A DNA stretch of 64,000 nucleotides from Periplaneta americana (taxonomy: Eukaryota; Arthropoda; Insecta; Blattodea; Blattidae). Shown piece after piece: positions 27,773-36,821 of this stretch. Under the pieces are notes generated by a model that made no database searches, had not been told where the DNA came from, and saw nothing but the letters and a program-made list of their open reading frames with translations. A program made the position numbers and the translations under genes. The stretch spans positions 496,001 through 560,000 of the forward strand of contig NW_027185566.1 of the NCBI RefSeq assembly GCF_040183065.1. Reading direction: 5' to 3'. Numbering within the stretch: position 1 is the stretch's first letter; each line of letters begins with the position of its first letter.

Positions 27773-29142
27773 TCCATTTGTCTTTTCTTACTCTTATGAG
27801 TACTAAAATTAAAGCAGCAATATCATAAAAAATAGCAGAAAGTTCCACAAAAGGTAAAGACCATTTCAGTACAACTGCCGTAAAATACACCATAGGAACC
27901 ATAATCAACCACATTCCTACTAAATCTACCATCATGGCGTAAAAAGTATCCCCCGCTCCTCGTAAAACCCCTATCAACCCTATCATTTGTGTCCCCCGTA
28001 AAACTAAAAGAACTCCAAAAGCCCAGAGTCCATAACGAGCTAATTCTATTGCCTCTAAATCCACTGGATAAAAGATAGGAATCAAATAGTAAGGAATCGT
28101 ACCAACCAAAATAATCATGACTAAACTGACTATGAAACCTAATGTTAAACAACGTTTTGCCGTCCAACGAATTTCATCTTTAGACTTTTTTTCTCCTACC
28201 ATATTACCCATAATAATACTCGTTGCTTGGGATATTGCAAAAAGAGCTACAAAAGACAAATCCAAAAATGGGCTAATCATTCCTACCGCCGCCAATGTTG
28301 TTCTCCCTATTGTTCCATAAATAATATAAACTGCAGTGGCTCCTAAACCCCAGAGTCCTTCCTGTAAAATAACAGGCAGTGAGGTTTTTAAAAACTGGGT
28401 AATATCGTTCCAATCAAAAGCAAAAATCTCTTTAAAAGATGCTTTGAGTGGATTTTCTTTACGAGTATAAATAAATGTAATTAAAATCCCAAATTCAACC
28501 AAACGAGAAAGAGACGTCCCCAACCCCGCCCCCATAACACCTAGAGCTGGAATAGGTCCAAATCCATAAATTAAAAAATAATTTAACACAGCATTGACTA
28601 CTAGTGCTGCAATACTGGAAAACATATAAATTTTGGGAAATCCAATACTTCTCAAAGCAAAGCCATACACCCAAGTTAATATATATACAGGATAACTCCA
28701 GCCCATAATATGTAAAAATTGAGCTCCCAGTTCTATAACTTCCGTATCATGGGTAGTAACAAAAAGGCTCATAAGTTCGTGAGAAAAGAAAATACTTCCA
28801 ATAAATGGGATCAAAGATACTATTAATCCAATAGAAATTGCCACTCCCAATATTTTTCTGAGTCCTACGTAATCCTTTTTCCCATAAAACTGAGAAAAAA
28901 AAATAGAAGCTCCTGCAGCAATCCCAAAAAAAAAAGAGCATCACGGCAAAGAAAACACGGTTCGCTTGACTCACCGCCGCCATATTGATAGTTGCCTGTG
29001 CGGTATCACCATGATGGGCGATCATAATTCCATCTAGCATACCCAAAGAAGAAGTTAAAAAATTTTGTATGATGATGGGAATAGCCAAAGGGGCAACTGT
29101 TTTTAAAAAGTGTTTATATTTTTGCCAAAAAGATAATTGCAT
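27741..29142 (-). pseudogene. MATE-family efflux pump, reading frame interrupted at a T10 run
   Basis: Two overlapping frames give one MATE exporter of about 466 residues. The N-terminal part (29142-28935) has 'LAIPIIIQNFLTSSLGMLDG'. The rest (to 27741) has 'LGMMGAGLGTSLSRL'-like repeats and about ten further membrane helices. The frames meet at a run of ten T on the coding strand (28935-28926). With ten T the first frame runs off into unrelated residues and stops at 28747. With nine T the two parts would be read as one. MATE pumps export drugs and toxic cations in exchange for Na+ or H+. The remainder shows no further decay, so either slippage switches the gene on and off or the run was misread. 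Confidence 0.8.
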
Positions 29143-29298
29143 AAAACCTCAAGTCAATAAATCTAGTATTTAATAATGAACGATATACGATAGATAAAAT
29201 TTCAACAGAGATTCGTCAGAATAAAAAAACTTTATACTGTTTCCAAAGAGACCACATAAATCCTCAACTTTATCTTATCTATTGCTTATTATTACTCG

Positions 29299-29685
29299 TC
29301 AAAAAGAGGCATTCTGATAGCTCTTATTATCCATAATTTTTTTTCTTAAATTTTCTGCCAGAATTCTCGGCTCTTTAGAAGACACAACCTGAGAAAGTAA
29401 AATTTCTATATTTTCTAAAGCACTCTTCTTATTTCCAGACAAACTATATGTAAAAGCCAGTTCAAAGTAACTCATAGATAGATAATACTCATCCGCAACA
29501 GGATCGGCAATACTAATGGCTTTACGGAACATCTTGATAGCTTGAGGATAGTTTTTGTCATTAACCAAATTTAAACCACTCTCATAAAAATCTCTAGCAG
29601 TTCTGGGGCGAATTGTATCAACATCAATACAACCCACCATAAAATATGCAAAAAAACACACAAAACACAGTTTTTTTAGCAACAT
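29299..29685 (-). CDS. small TPR lipoprotein
   Basis: 128 residues with a lipobox ending at Cys19 (FMVGC), then two or three tetratricopeptide repeats ('ARDFYESGLNLVNDKNYPQA', 'YLSMSYFELAFTYSLSGNKK'). TPRs bind partner proteins; the lipid anchor places it at a membrane facing the periplasm. It follows nfu by 10 bp on the same strand. No enzyme motif is seen. Confidence 0.7.
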   Translation of the reverse strand: MLLKKLCFVCFFAYFMVGCIDVDTIRPRTARDFYESGLNLVNDKNYPQAIKMFRKAISIADPVADEYYLSMSYFELAFTYSLSGNKKSALENIEILLSQVVSSKEPRILAENLRKKIMDNKSYQNASF

Positions 29686-29695
29686 AAGTATAATT

Positions 29696-29929
29696 TTACT
29701 CCATTGTAACCACTTGGCGAACTTCTGGAAATTTAGTTTTCAAGTATCTTTCAATCCCATATTTTAAGGTCATTCCAGCAGACATACACCCCACACAAGC
29801 ACCTTTAAGTTCTACTATAACAACAAAATCATCTGTTAATTCAACAAACTCTACATCCCCACCATCCATTTGAATGCGGGGTTTTATATCATTATAGAGG
29901 ACTTCTTTTATCTCTTCTTCCAAAGACAT
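29696..29929 (-). CDS. NifU-like (NFU-domain) iron-sulphur scaffold
   Basis: 77 residues, only the NFU domain. The sequence opens with 'LEEEIKEVLYNDIKPRIQMD' and has the CxxC cluster site in 'LKGACVGCMSAGMTLKYGIE'. It assembles or carries 4Fe-4S clusters to target proteins. I set the start at the ATG at 29929, five bases after GTAGGAG; an in-frame ATG at 29944 lies within that ribosome site. It is divergent from folD. Confidence 0.9.
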   Translation of the reverse strand: MSLEEEIKEVLYNDIKPRIQMDGGDVEFVELTDDFVVIVELKGACVGCMSAGMTLKYGIERYLKTKFPEVRQVVTME

Positions 29930-30012
29930 AAAATCTCCTACCATTTCTTATGAAATGTGATTATATTTTCGACTATAATAATAACTCTTTTTAAGGGAAG
30001 ACTCAAACATTT

Positions 30013-30945
30013 ATGCAAGAAAAACAAACCTCTCACTCTTTAGTTCTTATGGAAGGCAAAACATTAAAATCTAAAATACTTTCATCTATTCAAAAAAATC
30101 TGATTCAGCTCCCTCCTGAAAAGCTCATTCGCCCTCCTTGTTTGGTGATTGTTCTTGTTGGAGATGATCCTTCTTCTTTAGTCTACGTAAAACAAAAGAT
30201 ATTGGCAGGAGAGAATATTGGTATTCAAATTCAACTTTTGCACCTTCCTAAAAGCATCACAGAGCAAGAAGTAAAAATAAAGTTATATGCTCTAAATAAG
30301 AATCCATATATCCATGGTATAATATTACAACTTCCCGTTCCCACACATATTCACGCTCCTAACCTCATAGAGTCTATTGACCCTAAAAAAGATGTAGATG
30401 GTTTTCATCCCTTAAACATTGGTAAACTTTCTATGGGCGAAAAACCTTATTTTTATTCTGCGACTCCATTAGCCACACTCAAACTTTTACAGCATTATAA
30501 TATCACTATATCTGGCAAAAATATTGTTATTTTGAACCGCAGCAATATTGTAGGTAAACCTTTAGCCAGTCTATTAGGCTCAAAAAATTCATACGGCAAC
30601 GGAACTGTGACCATCTGTCATACCTACACAAAAAATATCAAAGAGTATACTTTGAATGCAGATATATTGATAACAGCCACTTCGTTACCTAGATCTATTA
30701 AGGCAGATATCATTAAGCCCGATGCTGTGCTTGTAGATCTAGGACAAGCTGTGGAAGAACGAAATGGAACACGTTATATTATTGGCGATATTGACCATTT
30801 GTCAGTTCAAAATAAAGCTTCTGCACTCACCCCAGTACCTGGTGGAGTTGGTCCAATGACTGTAGCAACTTTAATGGAGAATATTTTTAAAGCATTTATC
30901 ATACAAAATCACTTAGAAAAAGAAGTGCAGTATGATTTTTTTTAA
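30013..30945 (+). CDS. folD: methylene-THF dehydrogenase/cyclohydrolase
   Basis: 310 residues. The catalytic 'SLVYVKQKILAGENIGI' has the Tyr and Lys of the active site. 'GIILQLPVP' and 'IDPKKDVDGFHPLNIGKL' follow, then the NADP loop 'ILNRSNIVGKPLASLL' and the C-terminal 'TPVPGGVGPMTVATLMENI'. It interconverts one-carbon tetrahydrofolates. The usual 'PCTPxG' is changed to 'SATPLA', so the substrate side is a little divergent. The next gene starts inside its end, so the two are coupled. Confidence 0.95.
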   Translation: MQEKQTSHSLVLMEGKTLKSKILSSIQKNLIQLPPEKLIRPPCLVIVLVGDDPSSLVYVKQKILAGENIGIQIQLLHLPKSITEQEVKIKLYALNKNPYIHGIILQLPVPTHIHAPNLIESIDPKKDVDGFHPLNIGKLSMGEKPYFYSATPLATLKLLQHYNITISGKNIVILNRSNIVGKPLASLLGSKNSYGNGTVTICHTYTKNIKEYTLNADILITATSLPRSIKADIIKPDAVLVDLGQAVEERNGTRYIIGDIDHLSVQNKASALTPVPGGVGPMTVATLMENIFKAFIIQNHLEKEVQYDFF

Positions 30946-31627
30946 AGTATTTCCTTTAGCCAATAATAATGAATTTGTTTGGGGATTTTACGTAGATCCA
31001 TCCTCTCATCCAGATAGAAAAAAGTTTGAAACAACCTTGAATTCTTATTTTCCTAAAATTCGTCTTAGTTATGCCTATACACAACAAATACACTCTCATT
31101 TCGTCAAAAAAGTGGAAAAACCTGGTATCTATGAAAAAACTGATGCCTTAGGTTCATCTGTACCTAATTTGGTATTGAGTGTTTATACGGCTGATTGTTT
31201 ACCTATCATAATGTTTTTGCCTCAGCAAAAGCATTTTGGAATTGCCCATGCTGGATGGAAAGGAACAAAAGAAAAAATTATTATCCAGCTCTACAAAACC
31301 CTAACAACAGAAAAATATCCCGTATTTATCGATTTCCTCCCTCATATCTGCAGTGAATGCTACATAGTAGGTTCTGAATTTCAGGATTATTTTTCACCAC
31401 CTTCATTGAGCCATCAAGAGGGGCAGTTTTATTTTTCTTTAACAAAAGAAAATGAAATTCAACTCAAAACAGAATCCATTCACTATTCCTACTTAATGCA
31501 AGCTACACAAAATCCAAAATATAAAAATATTTGTACATTCACTCACAAAGAACTCCCCTCTTATAGAAGGGACAAATCCAGTGGAAGAATTTTTAGCTTT
31601 TGCTTTCTATTATCACCTGAGCCATAG
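30932..31627 (+). CDS. pgeF: PgeF/YfiH-family purine nucleoside phosphorylase (laccase domain)
   Basis: 231 residues. Family marks are 'YTADCLPIIMFLP' with the metal-ligand Cys, 'IAHAGWKGTK' with the His, and the third ligand region 'DFLPHICSECYIVG'. Proteins of this family cleave purine nucleosides (adenosine, inosine, MTA), and the E. coli member also edits peptidoglycan precursors. It overlaps folD by 14 bp at the start and acpS by 35 bp at the end (opposite strand). Confidence 0.88.
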   Translation: MIFFKVFPLANNNEFVWGFYVDPSSHPDRKKFETTLNSYFPKIRLSYAYTQQIHSHFVKKVEKPGIYEKTDALGSSVPNLVLSVYTADCLPIIMFLPQQKHFGIAHAGWKGTKEKIIIQLYKTLTTEKYPVFIDFLPHICSECYIVGSEFQDYFSPPSLSHQEGQFYFSLTKENEIQLKTESIHYSYLMQATQNPKYKNICTFTHKELPSYRRDKSSGRIFSFCFLLSPEP

Positions 31628-31958
31628 CCTGATGCTCATCATGAGTAATAGTAACATGGACAATATGTTGATCTGGATGATGGTGTGGAGCTTTTATAAA
31701 AGGTTTACCCGAGAATTCATTAAGTACAGCAATACTAGGAAACCCTGCTTTCATTCCTAATCCCGTAGCTTTCATATAGGCCTCTTTTGCCGCAAAACGA
31801 CCTGCAAGAAATTCTATTTTTCTTCTGTCTACTCTTTTTTCAAACAAAGGAAGTTCTAGAGGATTGAGGATATGCCTCAAAAAGGCTTCAGGATACTTGT
31901 TATAAACACGAGTTATACGAGATTTCTCAACAATATCTATTCCAATACCTATAATCAT
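31593..31958 (-). CDS. acpS: holo-acyl-carrier-protein synthase
   Basis: 121 residues. 'GIGIDIVEKSRI' with the Mg-binding Asp8 and 'FAAKEAYMKATGLG' with the conserved Glu are diagnostic of AcpS. It transfers 4'-phosphopantetheine from CoA to acyl carrier protein. It follows coaD with an ATGA overlap, which joins CoA synthesis and CoA use in one transcript. Confidence 0.95.
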   Translation of the reverse strand: MIIGIGIDIVEKSRITRVYNKYPEAFLRHILNPLELPLFEKRVDRRKIEFLAGRFAAKEAYMKATGLGMKAGFPSIAVLNEFSGKPFIKAPHHHPDQHIVHVTITHDEHQAMAQVIIESKS

Positions 31959-32443
31959 TTTTTTCCCTTGTGGAGCATTTCTAAAACATTACTAGGAACA
32001 TATTGAGATACATCTCCACCAAGTGTATGAATTTCTTTAACAGTAGAAGAACTAATATGCCCATAAATAGGGTTAGTAAATAAAAAAAACGTTTCCATTT
32101 CTGGATATAAATCTTTATTGTTAAAAGCCAGTCTCATTTCATTTTCAAAATCGGAAATGACTCGAATCCCTCGTATCATAATTTTGATTTTATGTTGCTG
32201 CATAAAAGAAACAGCAAGACCTTTATAAGCTACCACTTCCACATTTTCAATGTTCTGAGATAACAAAATCTCCGTGATCATATGGTACCGTTCGTCCAAA
32301 GAAAACATAGGCGTCTTATAAATATTTTCTAAAATACCAATAATAACCTTGTCAAATGACTGAGCCGTTCGTTTTAAAATATCCAAATGACCATAGGTGA
32401 GAGGATCAAAACTCCCTGGATAAAAGACAGTACTACAGAGCAT
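31955..32443 (-). CDS. coaD: phosphopantetheine adenylyltransferase
   Basis: 162 residues. The nucleotidyltransferase motif is FYPGSFDPLTYGHLDI, with T/HxGH-type binding residues; 'IRGIRVISDFENEMRLA' and 'ISSSTVKEI' complete the active site. It makes dephospho-CoA from pantetheine phosphate and ATP. It lies between a small zinc-finger gene and acpS on the same strand. Confidence 0.96.
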   Translation of the reverse strand: MLCSTVFYPGSFDPLTYGHLDILKRTAQSFDKVIIGILENIYKTPMFSLDERYHMITEILLSQNIENVEVVAYKGLAVSFMQQHKIKIMIRGIRVISDFENEMRLAFNNKDLYPEMETFFLFTNPIYGHISSSTVKEIHTLGGDVSQYVPSNVLEMLHKGKK

Positions 32444-32453
32444 ATGATCTTCT

Positions 32454-32711
32454 TTACTCCGCCTTTTTATGAATAGATGATTGCTTTTTACTAGAAACTG
32501 CCGGAGAGTAATAATCTCTCAACCCTTCTAAACTATACCCTTGATCCTCTTTCTTGATAGGAAGATCTAGATTATTAATACATTTATGACAAAATTTGGA
32601 GTCTTTACGAACCTTATGAATCCAATATTTACAACTAAAACAGGTATTTTGATAATAGTGAAAGGTATCTATCTGTTGGCTTTCTAATTTTATTCTTTCA
32701 AAAAGTGACAT
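32454..32711 (-). CDS. small zinc-ribbon protein, unknown function
   Basis: 85 residues. Two CxxC pairs, 'CFSC' near residue 24 and 'CHKC' near residue 42, should bind one zinc ion. The ends are polar and the last 20 residues are basic. No known domain beyond the ribbon. The stop lies 10 bp before coaD on the same strand, so it is likely in that operon. The CDS boundaries are supported by an in-frame ATG at 32711 preceded by GGAGA. Confidence 0.6.
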   Translation of the reverse strand: MSLFERIKLESQQIDTFHYYQNTCFSCKYWIHKVRKDSKFCHKCINNLDLPIKKEDQGYSLEGLRDYYSPAVSSKKQSSIHKKAE

Positions 32712-32791
32712 GTGTTCTCCCGAATATGACTGTGAGATAGGTCAGTCAAGATAAAATATAATGGAATTTTTTTTTAATTCCCAATAATTTT

Positions 32792-33889
32792 TTAAATTAA
32801 ATGAAAATTTTGGCTGATTTTATCCTTTAATTCCTGAATACCCATTTTTTGTTGAGTAGAAATAAAGAGTGCTTTTGGGTACTCATTTTTGAGTATAATT
32901 AATTCCGTATCCGAAACTAAATCTATTTTGTTAAACACCAAAAATAGTGGTATTTCCTGTGCCCCTAAATCTTCCAAAATTCCTTTAACTACCTGTAAGT
33001 GCTCTCTTATGTAGGGGCTACTTGCGTCTTCTAATAAAATTAGTCCTTGACTGTAAACAACTTGTTTTAAAGTAGATTTGAAAGATGCCACTAAAAAATG
33101 GGGTAAATGAGAAATAAAACCAACGGTATCAGAAATTAAAACAAATTGTCCCTCTTTTAAGTAGACTCTTCTCGTAACAGGTGAAAGAGTAGCAAACACT
33201 TTATTTGCGGAATAGAGATCTTCTTTGGACAAAAGGCTCAGCAAGGATGTTTTACCCACATTAGTATAGCCTACCAATGAAATTTGAGGCAAATCAGAAT
33301 GATGTCTTTTCTTGTTTTGATTATCTAAATTTTTTTCTATATCCTTAAGCCGTTTTTTTAAAAAAGCCAACCTTTTTTTCAAAAGTCTCCTATCTATCTC
33401 AATCTGTTTTTCACCTGGTCCTTTACTAAAACCAATCCCTCCCTCTATTCTAGAAAAATGTGTCCACATTCGTTTGAGTCTTGGAGCAAGGTACTCTAGT
33501 TCTGCAATTTCAATCTGAATTTGAGCTTCTTTGGTTTGAGCATGGAGTTCAAAGATTCTCAAAATCATATTGACACGGTCAATTACCATACAACCAAAAA
33601 ATTTTTCCAAATGTGCATTTTGTGAACCACTCAATTCATCACTAAAATAGATACAGTTAATTTTTATCTTTTGTTCTTCTTCTATCGTCCGTATTTGTTC
33701 TAGAATTTCTTGAGCCATAATAGCACTCATATACGTTCCAGCAACAATCTCTCGAGTTCTTGCCTCCAACTTGGCAATCACACCAAAACCCGCTGTTTTT
33801 ACTAGAGCCTCTAACTCTTCATAAGAAAGTTTTTCCAAATTTGGATCACGCCCATAAACATGAGCATTCAATATTATTCCGTTTAACAA
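32792..33889 (-). CDS. hflX: ribosome-associated GTPase HflX
   Basis: 365 residues. The N-terminal domain has 'LEKLSYEELEALVKTAGF' and the middle has 'GIGFSKGPGEKQIEIDRRLL', both typical of HflX. The GTPase domain carries 'LVGYTNVGKTSLLSLL' (P-loop, about residue 205), 'DTVGFISHLPH' (G3) and 'FNKID' (G4). HflX splits stalled ribosomes under stress. The start is a TTG at 33889 with GAGG four bases upstream, divergent from the RNase Z-like gene. Confidence 0.93.
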   Translation of the reverse strand: MLNGIILNAHVYGRDPNLEKLSYEELEALVKTAGFGVIAKLEARTREIVAGTYMSAIMAQEILEQIRTIEEEQKIKINCIYFSDELSGSQNAHLEKFFGCMVIDRVNMILRIFELHAQTKEAQIQIEIAELEYLAPRLKRMWTHFSRIEGGIGFSKGPGEKQIEIDRRLLKKRLAFLKKRLKDIEKNLDNQNKKRHHSDLPQISLVGYTNVGKTSLLSLLSKEDLYSANKVFATLSPVTRRVYLKEGQFVLISDTVGFISHLPHFLVASFKSTLKQVVYSQGLILLEDASSPYIREHLQVVKGILEDLGAQEIPLFLVFNKIDLVSDTELIILKNEYPKALFISTQQKMGIQELKDKISQNFHLI

Positions 33890-33940
33890 GTTACCTCACA
33901 CACTTGGTTTCTTTGTAAATTTTTACGATAATTAAAGCAT

Positions 33941-34915
33941 ATGTTAGAGAAAGAAACCAAATACTTAGATTTTATTCAGTATAATTCCCCCTTTGAAGAT
34001 ATACATCTTTTGGTCAAAGAAAAAAGAAATAGCCAAAATATGCTGTTTGATTTGGGAGAAATTTCTAAAATTCCTAATAGAGAACTTCTAAAAATTCGTC
34101 ATATTTTTATTACTCACTACCACATGGATCACTTTATTGGATTAGCCCATTTTATTCGAGTGTTTCTAACCAATACTTCACAAATAACGGTTTGTTTATA
34201 CGGGCCCCCGGAACTCATTCAAAAAGTATCACACACGATCAGTAGCTTTTCTTGGAATCTACTGGGAAACGAAAGTTTTAAAATATCCTTGATAGAAATT
34301 ACATCAAAAACCTTGAATATTTTGCCACCAACAGTCTTTCACAAAGTACCTGACAACCTGAAGGCAGTACAACAAAAACCTATACAGGACTATATTTATG
34401 AAACAGAAAATTTGTTTATAGAATACCTTTTTTTAGAACATAAAATTCCTGTTTTGGGTTATAAAATAGTACAAAAACCAGAAATTCATTTTTTGGCAAA
34501 GCAATGTCCCTACCCAGCTGGGGTTTGGATTAAAAAAGCAAAAAAGCTTCTATCCTCCCCTCATCGCTTGGATGATATATTTGAAATTCTTCCTTCCCAC
34601 CAAATAACACTCAAAAAACTAACCTCTTTTTTTAAAATCACTCCTATTAAATCTTTTGTGTATCTCACTGACTTTCTCTACAAAAAAAAAAGAGAGATTA
34701 TACAATTTGCTCGTTATGCGGATATTTTATACATTGAAAATCACTTTTTGGAAGAAGATAGTCACTTAGCCAAAGCCACATACCATCTTTCTAGTAAAGA
34801 TGTAAGGGATATTATCAAGCACACCCAACCTCACGAATTTGTATTGTGTCATTTTTCAAGAAGGTACATGGGTAAATATCAATATCGTGATTTTTTAAAC
34901 TTGCTTATAGACTGA
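33941..34915 (+). CDS. RNase Z-like metallo-beta-lactamase protein
   Basis: 324 residues. The zinc motif 'FITHYHMDHFIGL' (HxHxDH) is near residue 60. Further ligands appear late: 'IENHFLEED' and 'VLCHFSRRYMG', the latter close to the RNase Z end. RNase Z trims tRNA 3' ends, which is needed where CCA is not encoded, as in all four tRNAs of this window. The N-terminus lacks the usual 'FLGTxG' opening, so this could be a divergent RNase Z or a related hydrolase. A run of ten A at 34682-34691 lies in frame. Confidence 0.7.
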   Translation: MLEKETKYLDFIQYNSPFEDIHLLVKEKRNSQNMLFDLGEISKIPNRELLKIRHIFITHYHMDHFIGLAHFIRVFLTNTSQITVCLYGPPELIQKVSHTISSFSWNLLGNESFKISLIEITSKTLNILPPTVFHKVPDNLKAVQQKPIQDYIYETENLFIEYLFLEHKIPVLGYKIVQKPEIHFLAKQCPYPAGVWIKKAKKLLSSPHRLDDIFEILPSHQITLKKLTSFFKITPIKSFVYLTDFLYKKKREIIQFARYADILYIENHFLEEDSHLAKATYHLSSKDVRDIIKHTQPHEFVLCHFSRRYMGKYQYRDFLNLLID

Positions 34916-34953
34916 AAATTCATTATATTTTCTAATCAGTTAAAGAGGTATTT

Positions 34954-35793
34954 ATGAAAGCAGTCATTATGGCAGCTGGTTATGGAACAAGATTTCTCCC
35001 TATTACAAAAACAATTGCAAAAGAGATGCTTCCTATTGTTGACAAGCCTGCAATCCATTTTATTGTAGAAGAACTAATACAAGCTGGTATTACAGATATT
35101 TTGATTATTTCTCATAGAAAGAAAAAATCCTTAGAAGATTATTTTGATAAAGATCCAGAATTGGAAGGATATTTTAAAGCACATCATAAATTAGAGCAGT
35201 TAGAGTTCATCCAGCCTCCTCAAGCAAATATAGTTTTTGTTAGACAACAGGAGATGAGAGGAAGTGGAGATGCACTCTTGTTGGCAGAGTCTTTTGTTGG
35301 TAGTGAGCCATTTATACTTGCCTATCCTGATGATGTTGTTCTTGGGGATGTTAGTTTATCTAAGCAATTGTTGGATATCTATCAAGCTCAAAAGAAAAGT
35401 ATTTTAGCCTGTGAAAATATCGATGGTGATGTTTCTCGATTTGGAGTCATTAAACCTGGAGAAAAACTTGATGAAAATCTAGTAAAAACCCAGTGCATTA
35501 TTGAAAAACCTCCTATTGGAAAAGAACCAAGTAGGACTATTTCTATTGGACGATACTTACTGACACCAGAAATTTTTTCTGTTCTTAAAGAATGTTATAA
35601 GTCTCATAAATCCGGAGAATTTATCCTGACAGATGGACTACAAATTTTGGCTCAGAATGGAAATTTATTATCTTATGTATACCAAGGGAAACGCTTAGAT
35701 ATTGGAGAACCTATCTCTTATATCCGTTCACTTTTATATGTTATTGGCAAAAGTGAAAAGTATAGTTATCTTTTGGATGAGGTACAAAAATAG
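34954..35793 (+). CDS. galU: UTP-glucose-1-phosphate uridylyltransferase
   Basis: 279 residues. The nucleotide-binding start is MAAGYGTRFLPITKTIAKEM; 'FVRQQEMRGSGDALLLAE' and 'ILAYPDDVVLGD' carry the substrate and metal residues. It makes UDP-glucose for envelope glycans. AAAGAGG is the ribosome site. The next gene starts 2 bp after its stop. GalF-type paralogues look alike, but only one copy is seen here. Confidence 0.95.
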   Translation: MKAVIMAAGYGTRFLPITKTIAKEMLPIVDKPAIHFIVEELIQAGITDILIISHRKKKSLEDYFDKDPELEGYFKAHHKLEQLEFIQPPQANIVFVRQQEMRGSGDALLLAESFVGSEPFILAYPDDVVLGDVSLSKQLLDIYQAQKKSILACENIDGDVSRFGVIKPGEKLDENLVKTQCIIEKPPIGKEPSRTISIGRYLLTPEIFSVLKECYKSHKSGEFILTDGLQILAQNGNLLSYVYQGKRLDIGEPISYIRSLLYVIGKSEKYSYLLDEVQK

Positions 35794-35795
35794 CT

Positions 35796-36821
35796 ATGCT
35801 TACAAAAGAAAATTCATTGGAAATTTCACCTAAAATTATCACTCAAGGAGGACAGCTCCATATTGAGTTTTCTTTTGTTAAAGATCCTTTTCTTTATAAA
35901 GAATCAGATTTTCTTCTCAACAATATTCCTTTGAAGTTGATTTGTATGAGCGACCGTAGCTTCAGAGGTGAAATTAACCAACCTTTAGAATCTAGAGAAA
36001 ATGAATTAGTTGTTAGAGTGAATAGAAGAACCAAAACTCATTCTAGTGTTTTTGTACCTGAAGTTGTGGTCGGGCAGTTTTATCAATTGGAAAATAATGT
36101 TTTCTTCAACACAAATCATGAAATGCTGTTTTTAGACATAAAAAAAATAGGCGATCAATATTCTCCCATTCTATGTTGCTATAATCTTTTGAGTTTACAC
36201 ACGGACAGAGCTACTCTCTCAAATGCAAGTATCAATGCAATTCATATAGATCAAAAGGATCAAATTTTTGCCACCAGTGTAAAAGAAAAAGCTATTTACA
36301 AAGTAGAAGAAAATTTGGAACTGACTTTATATGCTCAAGGTTTAGGAGCTCCATTTGGAATGGTGAGCAATCATAAAAATGAGCTTTTTGTAGCCGACCA
36401 AAAAGGGAGTTTATTTCTTGTAGAGGATAAAAAAGCTACTTTTCTAACAGATATACCCCCCTCTATAAAAGGTTATTATTTGGCTGTACATCCAAAATCA
36501 GGCGATATTTACATTAGTACTCCTAACTATGCTGGACAAAATACACTTATTAGATATAATATTCAAAATCAAAAACTCGAGAACATATATACCTCTTATA
36601 ATCTCTTAGGTGCTATTGCTTTTGATACATTCTCCAATTTTTATTGGGTAGAACATACAAGGGAAGAATCTGTTGTATATAGGAGAACTCCTAATCATTC
36701 TGTAAAAAAATTGGTCAGTGGTCAATTTTTTATGGGATTAACTTTTGACCAAGATGGCGATCTTTATATCAACGATTTGCATAGAATCTATAAAATAGAA
36801 AAAGGATTAATACATGTCTAA
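35796..36821 (+). CDS. beta-propeller (SMP-30/NHL-like) protein
   Basis: 341 residues without a signal peptide. Residues 120-340 show repeated blades such as 'INAIHIDQKDQIFATSVKEK' and 'MGLTFDQDGDLYINDLHRIY', as in SMP-30/gluconolactonase or NHL propellers. The first 110 residues form a separate beta domain. It sits between galU and the acyltransferase and overlaps the latter by 8 bp, so all three are one operon. No catalytic residues can be named. Confidence 0.6.
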   Translation: MLTKENSLEISPKIITQGGQLHIEFSFVKDPFLYKESDFLLNNIPLKLICMSDRSFRGEINQPLESRENELVVRVNRRTKTHSSVFVPEVVVGQFYQLENNVFFNTNHEMLFLDIKKIGDQYSPILCCYNLLSLHTDRATLSNASINAIHIDQKDQIFATSVKEKAIYKVEENLELTLYAQGLGAPFGMVSNHKNELFVADQKGSLFLVEDKKATFLTDIPPSIKGYYLAVHPKSGDIYISTPNYAGQNTLIRYNIQNQKLENIYTSYNLLGAIAFDTFSNFYWVEHTREESVVYRRTPNHSVKKLVSGQFFMGLTFDQDGDLYINDLHRIYKIEKGLIHV

